Origin: Paenibacillus xylanexedens
GTDB lineage: Bacteria; Bacillota; Bacilli; Paenibacillales; Paenibacillaceae
Reading direction: 5' to 3'
DNA length: 64,000 bases
Assembly (NCBI RefSeq): GCF_007680605.1
Contig: NZ_VEIO01000003.1
Coordinates: forward strand, 303,492-367,491
How positions within the stretch are numbered: position 1 is the stretch's first letter; every line of letters begins with the position of its first letter. Positions 17,059 through 25,990 of the stretch are shown here, in pieces. The notes under the pieces were generated by a model. That model ran no database searches and was not told the DNA's origin. It worked only from the letters and a program-made list of their open reading frames with translations. A program made the translations under genes and the position numbers.

Positions 17059-18171
17059 TTACTTTTTAAGAAAATTATACAAATAAGTTTCGCCAAGCAA
17101 CGGGAACAAGTTATCAAACAGGTGGGTGTTTCCGTCAAATACGTAACCGCCCGGATATCGTGTGTCTTGCCCTCGCAGTGTGATCATATGTTTATACAGT
17201 TGTTTTGCCCAATTTGGATCACCTGAGCGAACAGCAAGCAGGACGGATAGACCATACACCGATGCCGATTCATAATCTACGGCTGGTTTCTGTGTTCTAC
17301 GATCATACTGTCCGGGGAGCTTGCCCCGGGTGCCGAACTCTTTTTTGAGAAAAGCAATCAGCTTGTCGGGTTTTTGCCCCATCTCCATCACATGATTGGC
17401 AACGATGAGCTGATCAATCAGATTAACTTTGTCATCGTAGGTGTAAGCCTTGGACTTTACATTCATGCTCTTCGGATAGAATAATCCATCGTCAGGCATT
17501 TTATGCAGTATATCCTCGTACTTGCTGTAAACGTCCGGCTCCAGCATCTGGTGGTTTCTCATCGCTTGCAAAGCGAGCAAATCCACATAGACCAGACTTA
17601 AGGTGTCGGTGGAATGTCCACTTTTAAAATCATAAAAATCGACCAGGTACCCCTGTTGCTCGGTTCGCTGCGTTAATGTTCGGGAAAGGGCCGATGCGGT
17701 TGCCAGCCTGTCTGCTCTGCCTTGCTCCCAACGGTCGGATGCTTGCAACAGTGCCCCCATAATTCGCAGATCGTCACCCAGCGCGTTGGTTGCCACATGG
17801 ACTTTCCCTTGAGGATCAAGCTTCCAGGCAATGTAAATGTCGGGCCTGATCACATAGTACTTCTGGAGTTGCTTGTAAGCCTGCTCGAACATAACCTCGT
17901 TATCACTTGCCAAAGCATACTGCATCCACAATCCAAGCGACTCCGACAGTGCCTCTCGGCCAGCAACGATGTCCGCTCTCTCCGACGCCGCTTCCTGCAA
18001 ATAGGTTGCAAGTGTGCCATTCGGATTCGTCATATGTTTTTCAACAAAGGCAACTGTAGGCGACACCTTCTCCATCACAAACCGCTCCCTCCATAGGAGT
18101 ACAATCGCTACAGATACAACAACCACAAGTAATATGTACCATGACCGCTTTTTTCGGAAAATAAACTTCAC
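17059..18171 (-). CDS. Membrane-anchored GH8-like glycosidase (YdaJ/PssZ-like)
   Basis: The 370-residue protein begins at GTG 18171, six bases after AGGAGG; the longer frame to 18321 runs into the MarR gene and lacks a site. A TM anchor (about residues 9-26) precedes an (alpha/alpha)6 domain of the GH8/YdaJ type. LSESLGLWMQYA holds the Glu expected as proton donor, and GDDLRIMGALLQA the Asp region. It probably trims or processes the exopolysaccharide made by the downstream synthase at the outer membrane face. First gene of the four-gene cluster; 119 bp separate it from the degenerate GGDEF gene. Confidence 0.82.
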   Translation of the reverse strand: MKFIFRKKRSWYILLVVVVSVAIVLLWRERFVMEKVSPTVAFVEKHMTNPNGTLATYLQEAASERADIVAGREALSESLGLWMQYALASDNEVMFEQAYKQLQKYYVIRPDIYIAWKLDPQGKVHVATNALGDDLRIMGALLQASDRWEQGRADRLATASALSRTLTQRTEQQGYLVDFYDFKSGHSTDTLSLVYVDLLALQAMRNHQMLEPDVYSKYEDILHKMPDDGLFYPKSMNVKSKAYTYDDKVNLIDQLIVANHVMEMGQKPDKLIAFLKKEFGTRGKLPGQYDRRTQKPAVDYESASVYGLSVLLAVRSGDPNWAKQLYKHMITLRGQDTRYPGGYVFDGNTHLFDNLFPLLGETYLYNFLKK

Positions 18172-18256
18172 ACCATTCCTCCTGACGTGAATATATGACG
18201 GAGCAACTCGGCCACTTCTTACGCTTTTGGAAGTAAGCCTTGTTCCAAGTGTGCGC

Positions 18257-18808
18257 TTAATCATCGTGATCCATGTATGAGCGGCGTCCGCCCTTTTTGA
18301 CAAATTTCCAATCGACCTCAATGTTGTGTCTCATCTTCCGCAGCAACTGGATTGCTGTCTCAATCTCTTCCTGTGTCAGACCATCCAACGTTACCTTGTC
18401 CGAATGCACGCCTTCTTTGCGAATAAACTGCCACGCTTCAAGCCCAGCCTCGGTTGGATACAGCACCTTATTCTTCTTATTACCCAATGCCGGCTGTTTG
18501 ACAATAAAACCGTCCGATTCCAGTTTGCTAATCGCTCTTGCTGCCGTTGTACGATCCACCTTGATCAGTTCAGCCAGCTGGTTCGGAATGATGCCAGGGT
18601 TCTCGCAAATGCGGTACAAGTACAAATATTGTCCACGGGACAAGTTCAAATGCTGAAACTCCACATTGCTGATGGAATCCAGACAGCGAGCAATCATGCC
18701 AATCTCGCGCAACACTTCTCTTGGCTCGTTCAGTTCATGTACTTCCTGCGATTCATCGTTCGGCCGAGTCGGTTCGTTGGCTAATTTAGGCTCTTTCGGT
18801 TCTGTCAC
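18257..18808 (-). CDS. MarR-family transcriptional regulator
   Basis: The 183-residue winged-helix protein has the MarR core: ISNVEFQHLNLSRGQYLYL, NQLAELIKVDRTTAARAISK and LESDGFIVKQ with the wing NKKNKVLYPTEAG. The first roughly 35 residues are polar and rich in Glu, Pro and Asn, an extension unusual for the family. Start GTG 18808 has TAGGAG ten bases upstream; the frame continues to 18895 but the region between carries operator-like repeats. It is divergent from the GNAT gene at 18934. Two inverted repeats in the gap suggest autorepression and control of that gene. Confidence 0.87.
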   Translation of the reverse strand: MTEPKEPKLANEPTRPNDESQEVHELNEPREVLREIGMIARCLDSISNVEFQHLNLSRGQYLYLYRICENPGIIPNQLAELIKVDRTTAARAISKLESDGFIVKQPALGNKKNKVLYPTEAGLEAWQFIRKEGVHSDKVTLDGLTQEEIETAIQLLRKMRHNIEVDWKFVKKGGRRSYMDHDD

Positions 18809-18830
18809 AGAGTTCACACTCCTATAAAAT

Positions 18831-18846
18831 TGTTGCATTCGCAACA
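18831..18846. promoter_or_regulatory. MarR operator candidate 1
   Basis: Inverted repeat TGTTGC-ATTC-GCAACA in the MarR/GNAT divergent region, 22 bp before the MarR start. Confidence 0.5.
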
Positions 18847-18862
18847 TAATTGATGATATAAC

Positions 18863-18879
18863 TACACTAGTTAAGTGTA
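18863..18879. promoter_or_regulatory. MarR operator candidate 2
   Basis: Inverted repeat TACACT-AGTTA-AGTGTA in the same divergent region. Its arm spacing resembles known MarR/OhrR-type operators. Confidence 0.5.
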
Positions 18880-18933
18880 TCACTTTCAATTCCATTCCGA
18901 TATTCCATCCGACTAGGTAAAGGAGAACGATTC

Positions 18934-19374
18934 ATGAATATAACTGTTGTTGAAGCAAACACCCCGGAACTGCTTGATGCGTGCTTTGCCATTCGTATGG
19001 CCATTTTTGTAGAAGAGCAAGGCGTACCTGCCTCCGATGAATTCGATGCATTTGATGCGCTAGGGACAGAAGCACGCCATATCCTGCTCTATGTGGATGG
19101 TGTACCTGCCGCTTCCTCCAGACTTCGCATCGTAGAGCAAGTTGCCAAGCTTGAACGCATCTGCGTGATGCTGGATTACCGCAAGCATGGACTAGGCCGC
19201 GTGTTAATCAACAAGTTGGAGGAGATGGCCAAGGAGGACGGATTAGAGAAAGCCAAGCTGCACGCACAAGTTCAAGCCTCCGGGTTCTATGAACGTCTTG
19301 GCTATGCTCCTGCTTCCGAAGTATTTATGGAGGATGGCATTCCCCATCTGCTGATGACGAAGAAGCTGAAGTAG
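18934..19374 (+). CDS. GNAT-family N-acetyltransferase (YjcF-like)
   Basis: The 146-residue GNAT protein carries IRMAIFVEEQGVP near 22-34, LERICVMLDYRKHGLGRVLI (acetyl-CoA-binding motif A, about 72-91) and GFYERLGYAP near 113-122. AAAGGAGAACGATTC precedes the ATG. This subgroup, similar to B. subtilis YjcF and ElaA-like proteins, has an unknown acceptor substrate. It is divergent from a MarR regulator and ends at a strong bidirectional terminator shared with the convergent rlmN gene. Confidence 0.86.
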   Translation: MNITVVEANTPELLDACFAIRMAIFVEEQGVPASDEFDAFDALGTEARHILLYVDGVPAASSRLRIVEQVAKLERICVMLDYRKHGLGRVLINKLEEMAKEDGLEKAKLHAQVQASGFYERLGYAPASEVFMEDGIPHLLMTKKLK

Positions 19375-19419
19375 GCAAGCCAACTTGACTGGAAGTCCGA
19401 AATTAGCCTGCAACTCAAA

Positions 19420-19464
19420 AAACGCCTCTATCTTCACTTCATTAGTGAGTACATAGAGGCGTTT
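19420..19464. terminator. Bidirectional terminator between GNAT and rlmN
   Basis: AAACGCCTCTAT (19420-19431) pairs with ATAGAGGCGTTT (19453-19464); A-rich and T-rich flanks serve both strands. Confidence 0.8.
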
Positions 19465-19508
19465 GTTATGTTTCTTAGATTCGGGCAGTCATACTTTATT
19501 TGCGTGCT

Positions 19509-20627
19509 TTATCCCATAGCCAGACGGCTAGCGTCCGGTTTTGCAGATGTTTTCGCATCCATTTTAACTTCCGCATTTTTCATCTGCTTGCTGCGCAGCT
19601 GTCCGCAGGCCGCATCGATGTCTGTACCATGCTCCATACGTACCGTTGAGTTGATATTGTTCTTCTTCAGCGTATCGTAGAAGCCCAGAATCGACTCCTC
19701 CGTGCTGCGCTGGTACTGGCTGTGCTCATCCACCGGATTGTATGGAATCAGATTTACGCTGACCATGCTCTTGCGGCTGGACAACAGTTCAGCCAGTTCC
19801 GCAGCGTGCTCGCGCTGATCGTTCACGTCCCGAAGCAAAATGTATTCAAACATAATGCGTTTATTTGTCTTCTCCAGGTAATAATCCACCGCATCCATCA
19901 ATTGTTCAATCGGGAATGCACGGTTGATCTTCATGATATGTGTACGTAGCTCATTATTCGGCGCATGCAGGGAGATCGCAAGGTTTACCTGCAGACTGCT
20001 GTCTGCAAATTCCTTGATTTTATCCGGCAATCCGCTTGTGGACACCGTGATTCGCTTCGCTGCAAGAGCAAGCCCTTTGCGATCCTTGATCACTTCGATA
20101 AAGTTGCTCATATGCTCGAAGTTATCAAACGGTTCGCCAATGCCCATTACCACGACGTTGGTAACCCGCTCGCCTTGACCCACTGCATCCAGATGCCGCT
20201 GCACATGCATGATCTGTTCTACAATCTCTCCTGCAGAGAGATCACGGCTCTTCTTAATTAGCCCGCTGGCGCAGAAGCTGCAACCGATATTACATCCGAC
20301 CTGTGTCGTGACACAGACGGTCAAGCCGTATTTTTGCCGCATAAGCACCGTCTCGATCAAGTTGCCATCCTGCAAACGGAGCAGGAATTTCACCGTGCCG
20401 TCCGCCGACTCCTGCTTCACGTGTTCACTCATTGAATTCAAGGTAAAATGCTCAGTGAGCACATCCAAACATTCCTGACGAACATCGGACATGCCGTTAA
20501 AATCATGCACCCGCTCCTGGTATAACCACTCCCAGATGCGGGACGCGCGGGATTTCTTCTGCCCGTGCTCAGGCAACCAAGCACGTAATTGCTCTAATGT
20601 TAATCCATATATGGATGATTTAATCAT
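19509..20627 (-). CDS. rlmN: 23S rRNA (adenine-2503-C2)-methyltransferase RlmN
   Basis: The 372-residue radical-SAM enzyme makes C2-methyladenosine at 23S A2503 and in some tRNAs. CNIGCSFC is the CxxxCxxC iron-sulfur motif, VVMGIGEPFDN the SAM-binding GEP motif, and the late Cys in DAACGQLR is the second catalytic cysteine. The start is ATG 20627 with AGAGGT upstream; an in-frame ATG at 20648 precedes that site. The tail beyond the conserved core is lysine-rich. It is convergent with the GNAT gene and stands alone. Confidence 0.96.
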   Translation of the reverse strand: MIKSSIYGLTLEQLRAWLPEHGQKKSRASRIWEWLYQERVHDFNGMSDVRQECLDVLTEHFTLNSMSEHVKQESADGTVKFLLRLQDGNLIETVLMRQKYGLTVCVTTQVGCNIGCSFCASGLIKKSRDLSAGEIVEQIMHVQRHLDAVGQGERVTNVVVMGIGEPFDNFEHMSNFIEVIKDRKGLALAAKRITVSTSGLPDKIKEFADSSLQVNLAISLHAPNNELRTHIMKINRAFPIEQLMDAVDYYLEKTNKRIMFEYILLRDVNDQREHAAELAELLSSRKSMVSVNLIPYNPVDEHSQYQRSTEESILGFYDTLKKNNINSTVRMEHGTDIDAACGQLRSKQMKNAEVKMDAKTSAKPDASRLAMG

Positions 20628-20780
20628 GGTATAAACCTCTTTTCGCAAAAAGCATATGGCTCATCGGTCGTCTTACCCAAAAAACCTCTACTCCGTATTG
20701 TCCCAAAATTAACAGGGGAACACAAGGGCTTTTGCATTTCTTCCAAGAGGTTTTATGCTTGGTAAATCTGCGCAGGCGGC

Positions 20781-22136
20781 CTAGAAGTGAATAATGCCAG
20801 ACGTATGCAGCAGCACGAGCAGAACCAGAATCGGTGCTATATAACGAAGCATGAATAACCAGATACGGAACCAGCCGGAGCTTAGACCGGATGCCTCGGC
20901 AGCCGTTTTCCAGAAGTACCCCGCAAAAATTGTAACTAACAACCCGCCTACAGGCAACAGAATGTTGGAAGCCATAAAGTCCAGCCAGTCAAATACATTC
21001 ATTGAACCAATCTTCCACTCGGGAAACAGTCCTAGCGACAACACGGAAGGCAGCCCCACAATGAAAACAGCGAGAGAAATGATCCATACGGCACGGCTAC
21101 GACTCCAGGAAAGACGCTCCATGAAGTATTTTACAGGAACCTCAAGCAGGGAAACCGCAGATGTCAGCGCCGCGATTGCCAGCAAAACAAAGAATAATCC
21201 GGCAAACAGGAAACCAAACGGCATCGCCGAGAATGCTGCTGGCAGTGCGATGAAGATCAGGGACGGCCCCTGGTCAGGCGCAATGCCAAACGAAAAAGTC
21301 GTCGGGAAGATGATCAGACCCGCGATAAATGCATAGAGCAAGTCACCCGCACCGACAGCAACCGTGGCTGCCCCGAGGGATTGACTTTTATCTACATACG
21401 AACCGTAGGTTACTAGAATACCCATACCCAGCGACAACGAGAAGAAGGCATGTCCAAGGGCAACTAACGCCGACTCGGTTGTAAGCCGGGAGAAGTCCGG
21501 ATTCAGGAAAAAGGAAACCCCGGCACCTGATCCCGGTAGAGTAACTGCACGAATCATCAAAATAATGAGCAGTACCAGCATGGCTGGGATCAAAATTTTG
21601 TTGAACTTTTCAATCCCGTTGGATACACCCTTCGCTACAATCCAGCCTGTGATCAGGACGGAAACAAACTGCCATACAATCGGCATATAGCCGCCTACAA
21701 AACTGCCGAATTGTGCGGCATAATCCGGGTTGTCGAACAACGTTCCACTAAACGAAGTTACAGCATATTGCAATGTCCAGCCCGCGATGATGACGTAGAA
21801 GGACAGAATGATAAACGGCGTTAATACTTGCAATAAGCCGGCAGCTAGCCAACCTTTATGTCCACCTGCTTTGATAAAAGCAGTCGCTGCACTGCCCCGT
21901 CCGCTGCGTCCAATAGCGAGTTCGGCAAGCAATACAGGTAAACCGATCAGCAAGAGACAGACAATAAAGAGCAGGAAAAAAGCAGCTCCCCCGTTTTCGC
22001 CCGTAATATAAGGAAATTTCCACATGTTGCCGAGACCAACGGAACTACCGATGGCCGCCAAAATAAAACCGGCACGCGAGAAGCGTTCTCCTTTGCCAGC
22101 GTTGTTAGGGCCCAGATCAGACTTACTCAAATTCAT
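20781..22136 (-). CDS. Sodium-dependent transporter, NSS/SNF family
   Basis: The 451-residue protein has about 11-12 TM segments. The signature AAIGSSVGLGNMWKFPY near 29-45 forms part of the sodium and substrate site, and LPVLLAELAIGR follows near 65-76. Family members (LeuT, MhsT, TnaT) import amino acids with Na+. The start has GGAG eight bases upstream. It appears monocistronic. The exact amino acid cannot be predicted here; bacterial members with 11 TMs often carry hydrophobic or aromatic amino acids. Confidence 0.92.
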   Translation of the reverse strand: MNLSKSDLGPNNAGKGERFSRAGFILAAIGSSVGLGNMWKFPYITGENGGAAFFLLFIVCLLLIGLPVLLAELAIGRSGRGSAATAFIKAGGHKGWLAAGLLQVLTPFIILSFYVIIAGWTLQYAVTSFSGTLFDNPDYAAQFGSFVGGYMPIVWQFVSVLITGWIVAKGVSNGIEKFNKILIPAMLVLLIILMIRAVTLPGSGAGVSFFLNPDFSRLTTESALVALGHAFFSLSLGMGILVTYGSYVDKSQSLGAATVAVGAGDLLYAFIAGLIIFPTTFSFGIAPDQGPSLIFIALPAAFSAMPFGFLFAGLFFVLLAIAALTSAVSLLEVPVKYFMERLSWSRSRAVWIISLAVFIVGLPSVLSLGLFPEWKIGSMNVFDWLDFMASNILLPVGGLLVTIFAGYFWKTAAEASGLSSGWFRIWLFMLRYIAPILVLLVLLHTSGIIHF

Positions 22137-22340
22137 TGTATCTACTCCATCACTTTAAAGTTTTCCCGTAATTATATACTACTCGGCTTGTCAGGTCATG
22201 CAAAAATCAGTATTTGTCGAAAATTCACCATATTGGAGATGATTTCAGGTTGAATTCAGTATGGGAAAATAACCTGAAACTTAACCATTCTACTATCATC
22301 CATCAACCATTAACCGTGAGTTAAGTTGGGAAAACACACA

Positions 22341-22386
22341 AAAAAAAGATGTTCCAGACAGCTCTTCGCATAGCCTCTGAAACATC
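22341..22386 (-). terminator. Terminator of greA
   Basis: Minus-strand stem TCTGaAACATC/GATGTTcCAGA (22376-22386 with 22348-22358) is shown as plus-strand arms; it is followed on the minus strand by seven T residues (complement of 22341-22347). Confidence 0.78.
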
Positions 22387-22462
22387 CCCTCTTTTTAAAA
22401 GATGCTCTATATATCGCGGGGTGACCTCCCCACATAGGTTTACTGTTCTCGCTTTACACTGA

Positions 22463-22939
22463 CTATACTTTGATCTCCAGCAATTCGTATTTGATGACAC
22501 CCATCGGAGCATTAACATGAATGACACTGCCCACTTCTTTGCCCATCAACTCTTTGCCCAGTGGACTCTCATACGAAATTTTGTTGTTCGATACGTCTGC
22601 CTCGGCAGGACCCACCAGTTGATATTCAATCTTCTCGGCATACTCAAGGTCGTTCAATATCACTGTTGAACCAATGCTTACTTGATTGGAATCCATATTG
22701 TCTGAGCTGATGACTCTGGCTTTGGTTAACATCTTCTCCAGAATCAGAATGCGGGTCTCCATAAATGCCTGATCATCTTTGGCTGAATGATACTCGCTGT
22801 TCTCCTTCAGGTCCCCGTAACTGATCGCAAGCTTGAGTCGTTCTGCCAGTTCCTTGCGTTTCACCGTTTTCAGTTCCTTCAGTTCTTCCTCCAGCTTTTC
22901 CAAGCCTTCCTGTGTCAAAATCACTTCATCATTAGCCAT
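22463..22939 (-). CDS. greA: Transcription elongation factor GreA
   Basis: The 158-residue protein has the N-terminal coiled coil (LTQEGLEKLEEELKEL through GDLKENSEYHSAKDDQAFME, the tip with D-E acidic residues) and the C-terminal FKBP-like domain (VSIGSTVILND to IHVNAPMGVIKYELLEI). GreA stimulates RNA polymerase to cleave backtracked transcripts. ATG 22939 is chosen because AGGAG lies nine bases upstream; the ATG at 22948 directly abuts that site. It ends at its own terminator. It could be a second GreA paralogue, which this window cannot settle. Confidence 0.93.
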   Translation of the reverse strand: MANDEVILTQEGLEKLEEELKELKTVKRKELAERLKLAISYGDLKENSEYHSAKDDQAFMETRILILEKMLTKARVISSDNMDSNQVSIGSTVILNDLEYAEKIEYQLVGPAEADVSNNKISYESPLGKELMGKEVGSVIHVNAPMGVIKYELLEIKV

Positions 22940-23097
22940 GTTTTCCATCTCCTAATCCTGCTATCTATCTCTATTCTAACCTATTTCCACTCCAAACGGT
23001 TAACATACCCGGAAAAAGAAACCACACTCTCATTTATCGAAATGCGTGCACACAAAATATACGTGTGTACCCTATTACAACTATGAGTATCATCTGA

Positions 23098-23113
23098 ATT
23101 GTACCGGTACAAT
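23098..23113. promoter_or_regulatory. Perfect palindrome upstream of NAT/PPTase genes
   Basis: ATTGTACCGGTACAAT is a 16-bp perfect palindrome in the greA-NAT gap, 112 bp before the NAT start. It looks like a repressor site; the regulator is unknown. Confidence 0.4.
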
Positions 23114-23224
23114 CAAGGCAAACACGTGTGTGCATTTCAGACGTTCACTTATACAATGAATTCAAGGCCGCAACTTTCACGACATTTCACTTGCGGCTCA
23201 TGATAAAACTAAGAGGTGAACGAG

Positions 23225-24097
23225 ATGAATGTTACATTAACTCCATCTGAAATACACGCTTATCTGAAACGAATAGGCATTAATACAATCAAGAAACCCA
23301 CTCTGGAATTCCTTGCCGAAATGCAGCAGGCACATGTCCACCATCTATCGTGGCAAACGGTCGATATTTTTGCAGGCAGGCCCGCAGGCATCGATCTGCA
23401 AGAATCCGTGCAGCTTATCCTGCAAGGACGTAGCGGTTACTGTTTCCATTTGAATGGCGCATTCAGTGTTTTACTTCATACCCTGGGTTATAAAGTGCAC
23501 TGGCACCGCGCGGGCGTTCAGCCGCATGGAGAACAGCCGCGTGTGAACTCGTTCCATCTCGGTCTATCCGTCTCTTTGCCAGATGCGGACCCGAATGTGG
23601 AACGTTGGATTGTGGATGTAGGTCTAGGCGGCATGCCTTTTGAACCGCTCCCTCTTCGTTACGGAACCTATGGGCCGACTCCATTTACGTATACATTAAT
23701 GCCTTCTTCCGTTGTTCCCGGTGGATGGCGGCTTGAATACGAGCCTAACGGACCAAGCAAGGGTGTGGATTATGATCCCGAGGAGCTTACCCGTCTGGAA
23801 GAGTTTAATCCCAAGCATGAATTCTACAGTCAATCCGTGGATTCGCCCTGGCATAACGCATTTTTGCTCCGTCAGAGAGATACAGACCACAGCTATGAGC
23901 TCAGGGGATGCATGCTTCGCACACATGGAATCGAAGGTATTCGTAAGACGGAAATTCAAACCTACAGTGAGTGGAAAGACGTACTAACCAAGCTTTTCTA
24001 TGAACCGTTAGTGAATTATACGGAACAAGAACGCAGGGAGATGTGGGATCGAATACAGATTGCGCATGAAGAATGGAAAAAAACACAGCTAGCCTGA
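23225..24097 (+). CDS. Arylamine N-acetyltransferase (NAT)
   Basis: The 290-residue enzyme transfers acetyl groups from acetyl-CoA to arylamines or related acceptors. The Cys-His-Asp triad is visible: Cys73 in RSGYCFHLNGAF, His111 in NSFHLGLSV and Asp131 in IVDVGLGG. ATG 23225 has GAGGTG six bases upstream; the GTG at 23216 is part of that site. Some NAT homologues join amide bonds in secondary metabolism. The Sfp-type PPTase gene 79 bp downstream makes that thought reasonable but unproven. Confidence 0.93.
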   Translation: MNVTLTPSEIHAYLKRIGINTIKKPTLEFLAEMQQAHVHHLSWQTVDIFAGRPAGIDLQESVQLILQGRSGYCFHLNGAFSVLLHTLGYKVHWHRAGVQPHGEQPRVNSFHLGLSVSLPDADPNVERWIVDVGLGGMPFEPLPLRYGTYGPTPFTYTLMPSSVVPGGWRLEYEPNGPSKGVDYDPEELTRLEEFNPKHEFYSQSVDSPWHNAFLLRQRDTDHSYELRGCMLRTHGIEGIRKTEIQTYSEWKDVLTKLFYEPLVNYTEQERREMWDRIQIAHEEWKKTQLA

Positions 24098-24176
24098 TCC
24101 GCTGGGAAAAACGCGAGATAAGGATAACTATAGAGGAAAGCCTGTCATCCATGCCGAATACAATGTCAGGTGATAA

Positions 24177-24884
24177 ATGATGATAACTATACAAGTACTG
24201 AAGGTACCCTCTGTGATACCCGAAGCATACTGGGATCTATTTCTGTCCTCTGTCTCTGAGGAGCGGCGGGCACAAGCTTCTCGTTTTATACATCTGGCGG
24301 ATGCCTATCGGTCAGTACTAGGTGAAGTGCTGACCCGTGTGAAGTTAAGCAAGTTGACCGGCCTAGGGCATGGAGAGATTACGTTTACCCGTAACAAATA
24401 TGGCAAACCCGCCCTCACTCACGACGCTAATGTACAATTTAATGTCTCGCATTCCGGCGATTGGATTGCACTGATTGCTGGGGGTAAAGATGAAATCGGT
24501 GTGGACGTGGAGAAAATAGCACCGATCGACCTGCAGATTGCAGAGCGTTTCTTCTCGCCGCAAGAGAACACGTATCTGGCGGCACAGCCTGCCGATCAAC
24601 AGTTAAATACCTTTTATCGCCTTTGGACGCTAAAGGAGAGTTATATTAAAGCTATAGGCATGGGCTTGTCCATGCCGCTGAGCTCATTCGCTATTCTTCC
24701 CCATGTTCAGCAACATGGAGAGCCTGTTTGGAGATGTAATCAAGACGGGCAAATTGTTAGGCATCGCTTCTACAGTCACCCTCTAGATGAAAAGCATATG
24801 TTTGCTGCCTGTACTGCAGAAGGAGATTTGCCAAGCCATCCCGAGATCGTGACGCTGGAGAGTATATACGCTGAATTGGTTTAA
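24177..24884 (+). CDS. 4'-phosphopantetheinyl transferase (Sfp-type)
   Basis: The 235-residue enzyme attaches phosphopantetheine to carrier proteins of NRPS, PKS or fatty-acid synthesis. The motifs are GVDVEKI near 108-114 (Mg2+-binding Asp and Glu) and FYRLWTLKESYIKAIGMGL near 141-159 (WxxKE-type motif). Length matches Sfp. AGGTGATAA precedes the ATG; two tandem ATGs make the start ambiguous by one codon. No NRPS/PKS gene is in the window, so it presumably serves clusters elsewhere. Same strand as NAT, possibly one transcript. Confidence 0.92.
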   Translation: MMITIQVLKVPSVIPEAYWDLFLSSVSEERRAQASRFIHLADAYRSVLGEVLTRVKLSKLTGLGHGEITFTRNKYGKPALTHDANVQFNVSHSGDWIALIAGGKDEIGVDVEKIAPIDLQIAERFFSPQENTYLAAQPADQQLNTFYRLWTLKESYIKAIGMGLSMPLSSFAILPHVQQHGEPVWRCNQDGQIVRHRFYSHPLDEKHMFAACTAEGDLPSHPEIVTLESIYAELV

Positions 24885-24911
24885 TTTGCAGAAAAGACCT
24901 GTAGGGGTTAG

Positions 24912-24963
24912 AAAAGGAGCGAATCCATCCGGTGATAAAGATCCCCGGCGGTTCGCTCCTTTT
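24912..24963. terminator. Bidirectional terminator after PPTase gene
   Basis: AAAAGGAGCGAA (24912-24923) pairs with TTCGCTCCTTTT (24952-24963); it lies between the convergent PPTase and BI-1-family genes. Confidence 0.82.
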
Positions 24964-24995
24964 ATCTGTAAACCCATATAACTGTAACGGTTAGA

Positions 24996-25742
24996 TTAAT
25001 CCCGGCTCCGCAGTTTGCTGAGCAGACGAATAATCTCGATGTAGAGCCAAACCAGCGTGACCATCAACCCGAACGCGCCGTACCACTCCATATACTTAGG
25101 TGCTCCTTGTTCTGCACCACCTTCAATAAAATCAAAATCCAGTACCAGATTAAGCGCGGCAACAATGACAATCACAACCGAGATGCCAATACCAATCAGG
25201 CTGTTCCCATGAAGATATGGCACCGTGATGCCGAACAGACCGAGCACAAAGCTAAGCAAATACATAATCATGATACCGCCCGTTGCAGCCACTACGCCTA
25301 GCTTGAAGTTCTCTGTTGCTTTGATTAACCGCGTTTTATAGGCTGTTAACAGGGCAACAAACACCGCCATGGTTAGCAAAGCTGCTTGTAACGTAATTCC
25401 GTTGTACAAGGACTCATAATTTGCCGAAAGTGCACCCAGGAACATCCCCTCTGCTACCGCATAGATCGGTACAAGATATGGAGATACCACCGGTTTGAAC
25501 GAAATAATTAGCGCCAAAATAAAACCGACAATTAACCCGCCATAGGCAAGCGGCATCACTTCTTGTCCTTTGAAAAACATCATCCACGTTGCAAATGCAC
25601 TGCCCAGCAAGATGATCAACGTGATAAACGCTTTGTTCACCGTGCCGTTAATCGTCATGTAATTCTGGTACCGATCCTCTCCATATCCTCTGTTCTCAAA
25701 CGTGCTGTCTTTAAGTGTAGGATTACCGCTGCGACCGATCAA
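24996..25742 (-). CDS. Bax inhibitor-1/YccA-family membrane protein
   Basis: The roughly 248-residue protein has a soluble start with RSGNPTLKDSTF, typical of the bacterial BaxI_1 group, and then seven TM segments. A late acidic residue in DFDFIEGG lies within the membrane region, as in calcium-leak relatives. Function in bacteria is not established; related TMBIM proteins conduct Ca2+. Start choice is unusual: GTG, ATG, GTG and TTG follow one another from 25751 to 25740, and GAGGTG spacing favours the TTG at 25742. Monocistronic. Confidence 0.82.
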   Translation of the reverse strand: MIGRSGNPTLKDSTFENRGYGEDRYQNYMTINGTVNKAFITLIILLGSAFATWMMFFKGQEVMPLAYGGLIVGFILALIISFKPVVSPYLVPIYAVAEGMFLGALSANYESLYNGITLQAALLTMAVFVALLTAYKTRLIKATENFKLGVVAATGGIMIMYLLSFVLGLFGITVPYLHGNSLIGIGISVVIVIVAALNLVLDFDFIEGGAEQGAPKYMEWYGAFGLMVTLVWLYIEIIRLLSKLRSRD

Positions 25743-25990
25743 CACCATCACCTCTTCTTATGTATTTGGTAAATCCGTGAAACCCCTGCGTGGTGCTGCT
25801 TCCTTGAAAAGTAAACTTTTCAGCTTCTATTCTTGCTACGTAGAACTATATTTGCAAAGAGAATGGAGTTGGATGCAATCCATGGATCGCATCCTGTCCA
25901 CTTGCATATAAACCCAGGACATATGTCCTAATTATATTTCAAGCTTATTAACTTGCTTACTTGCTTGTGCACCTTAAATAACTTAACTTT

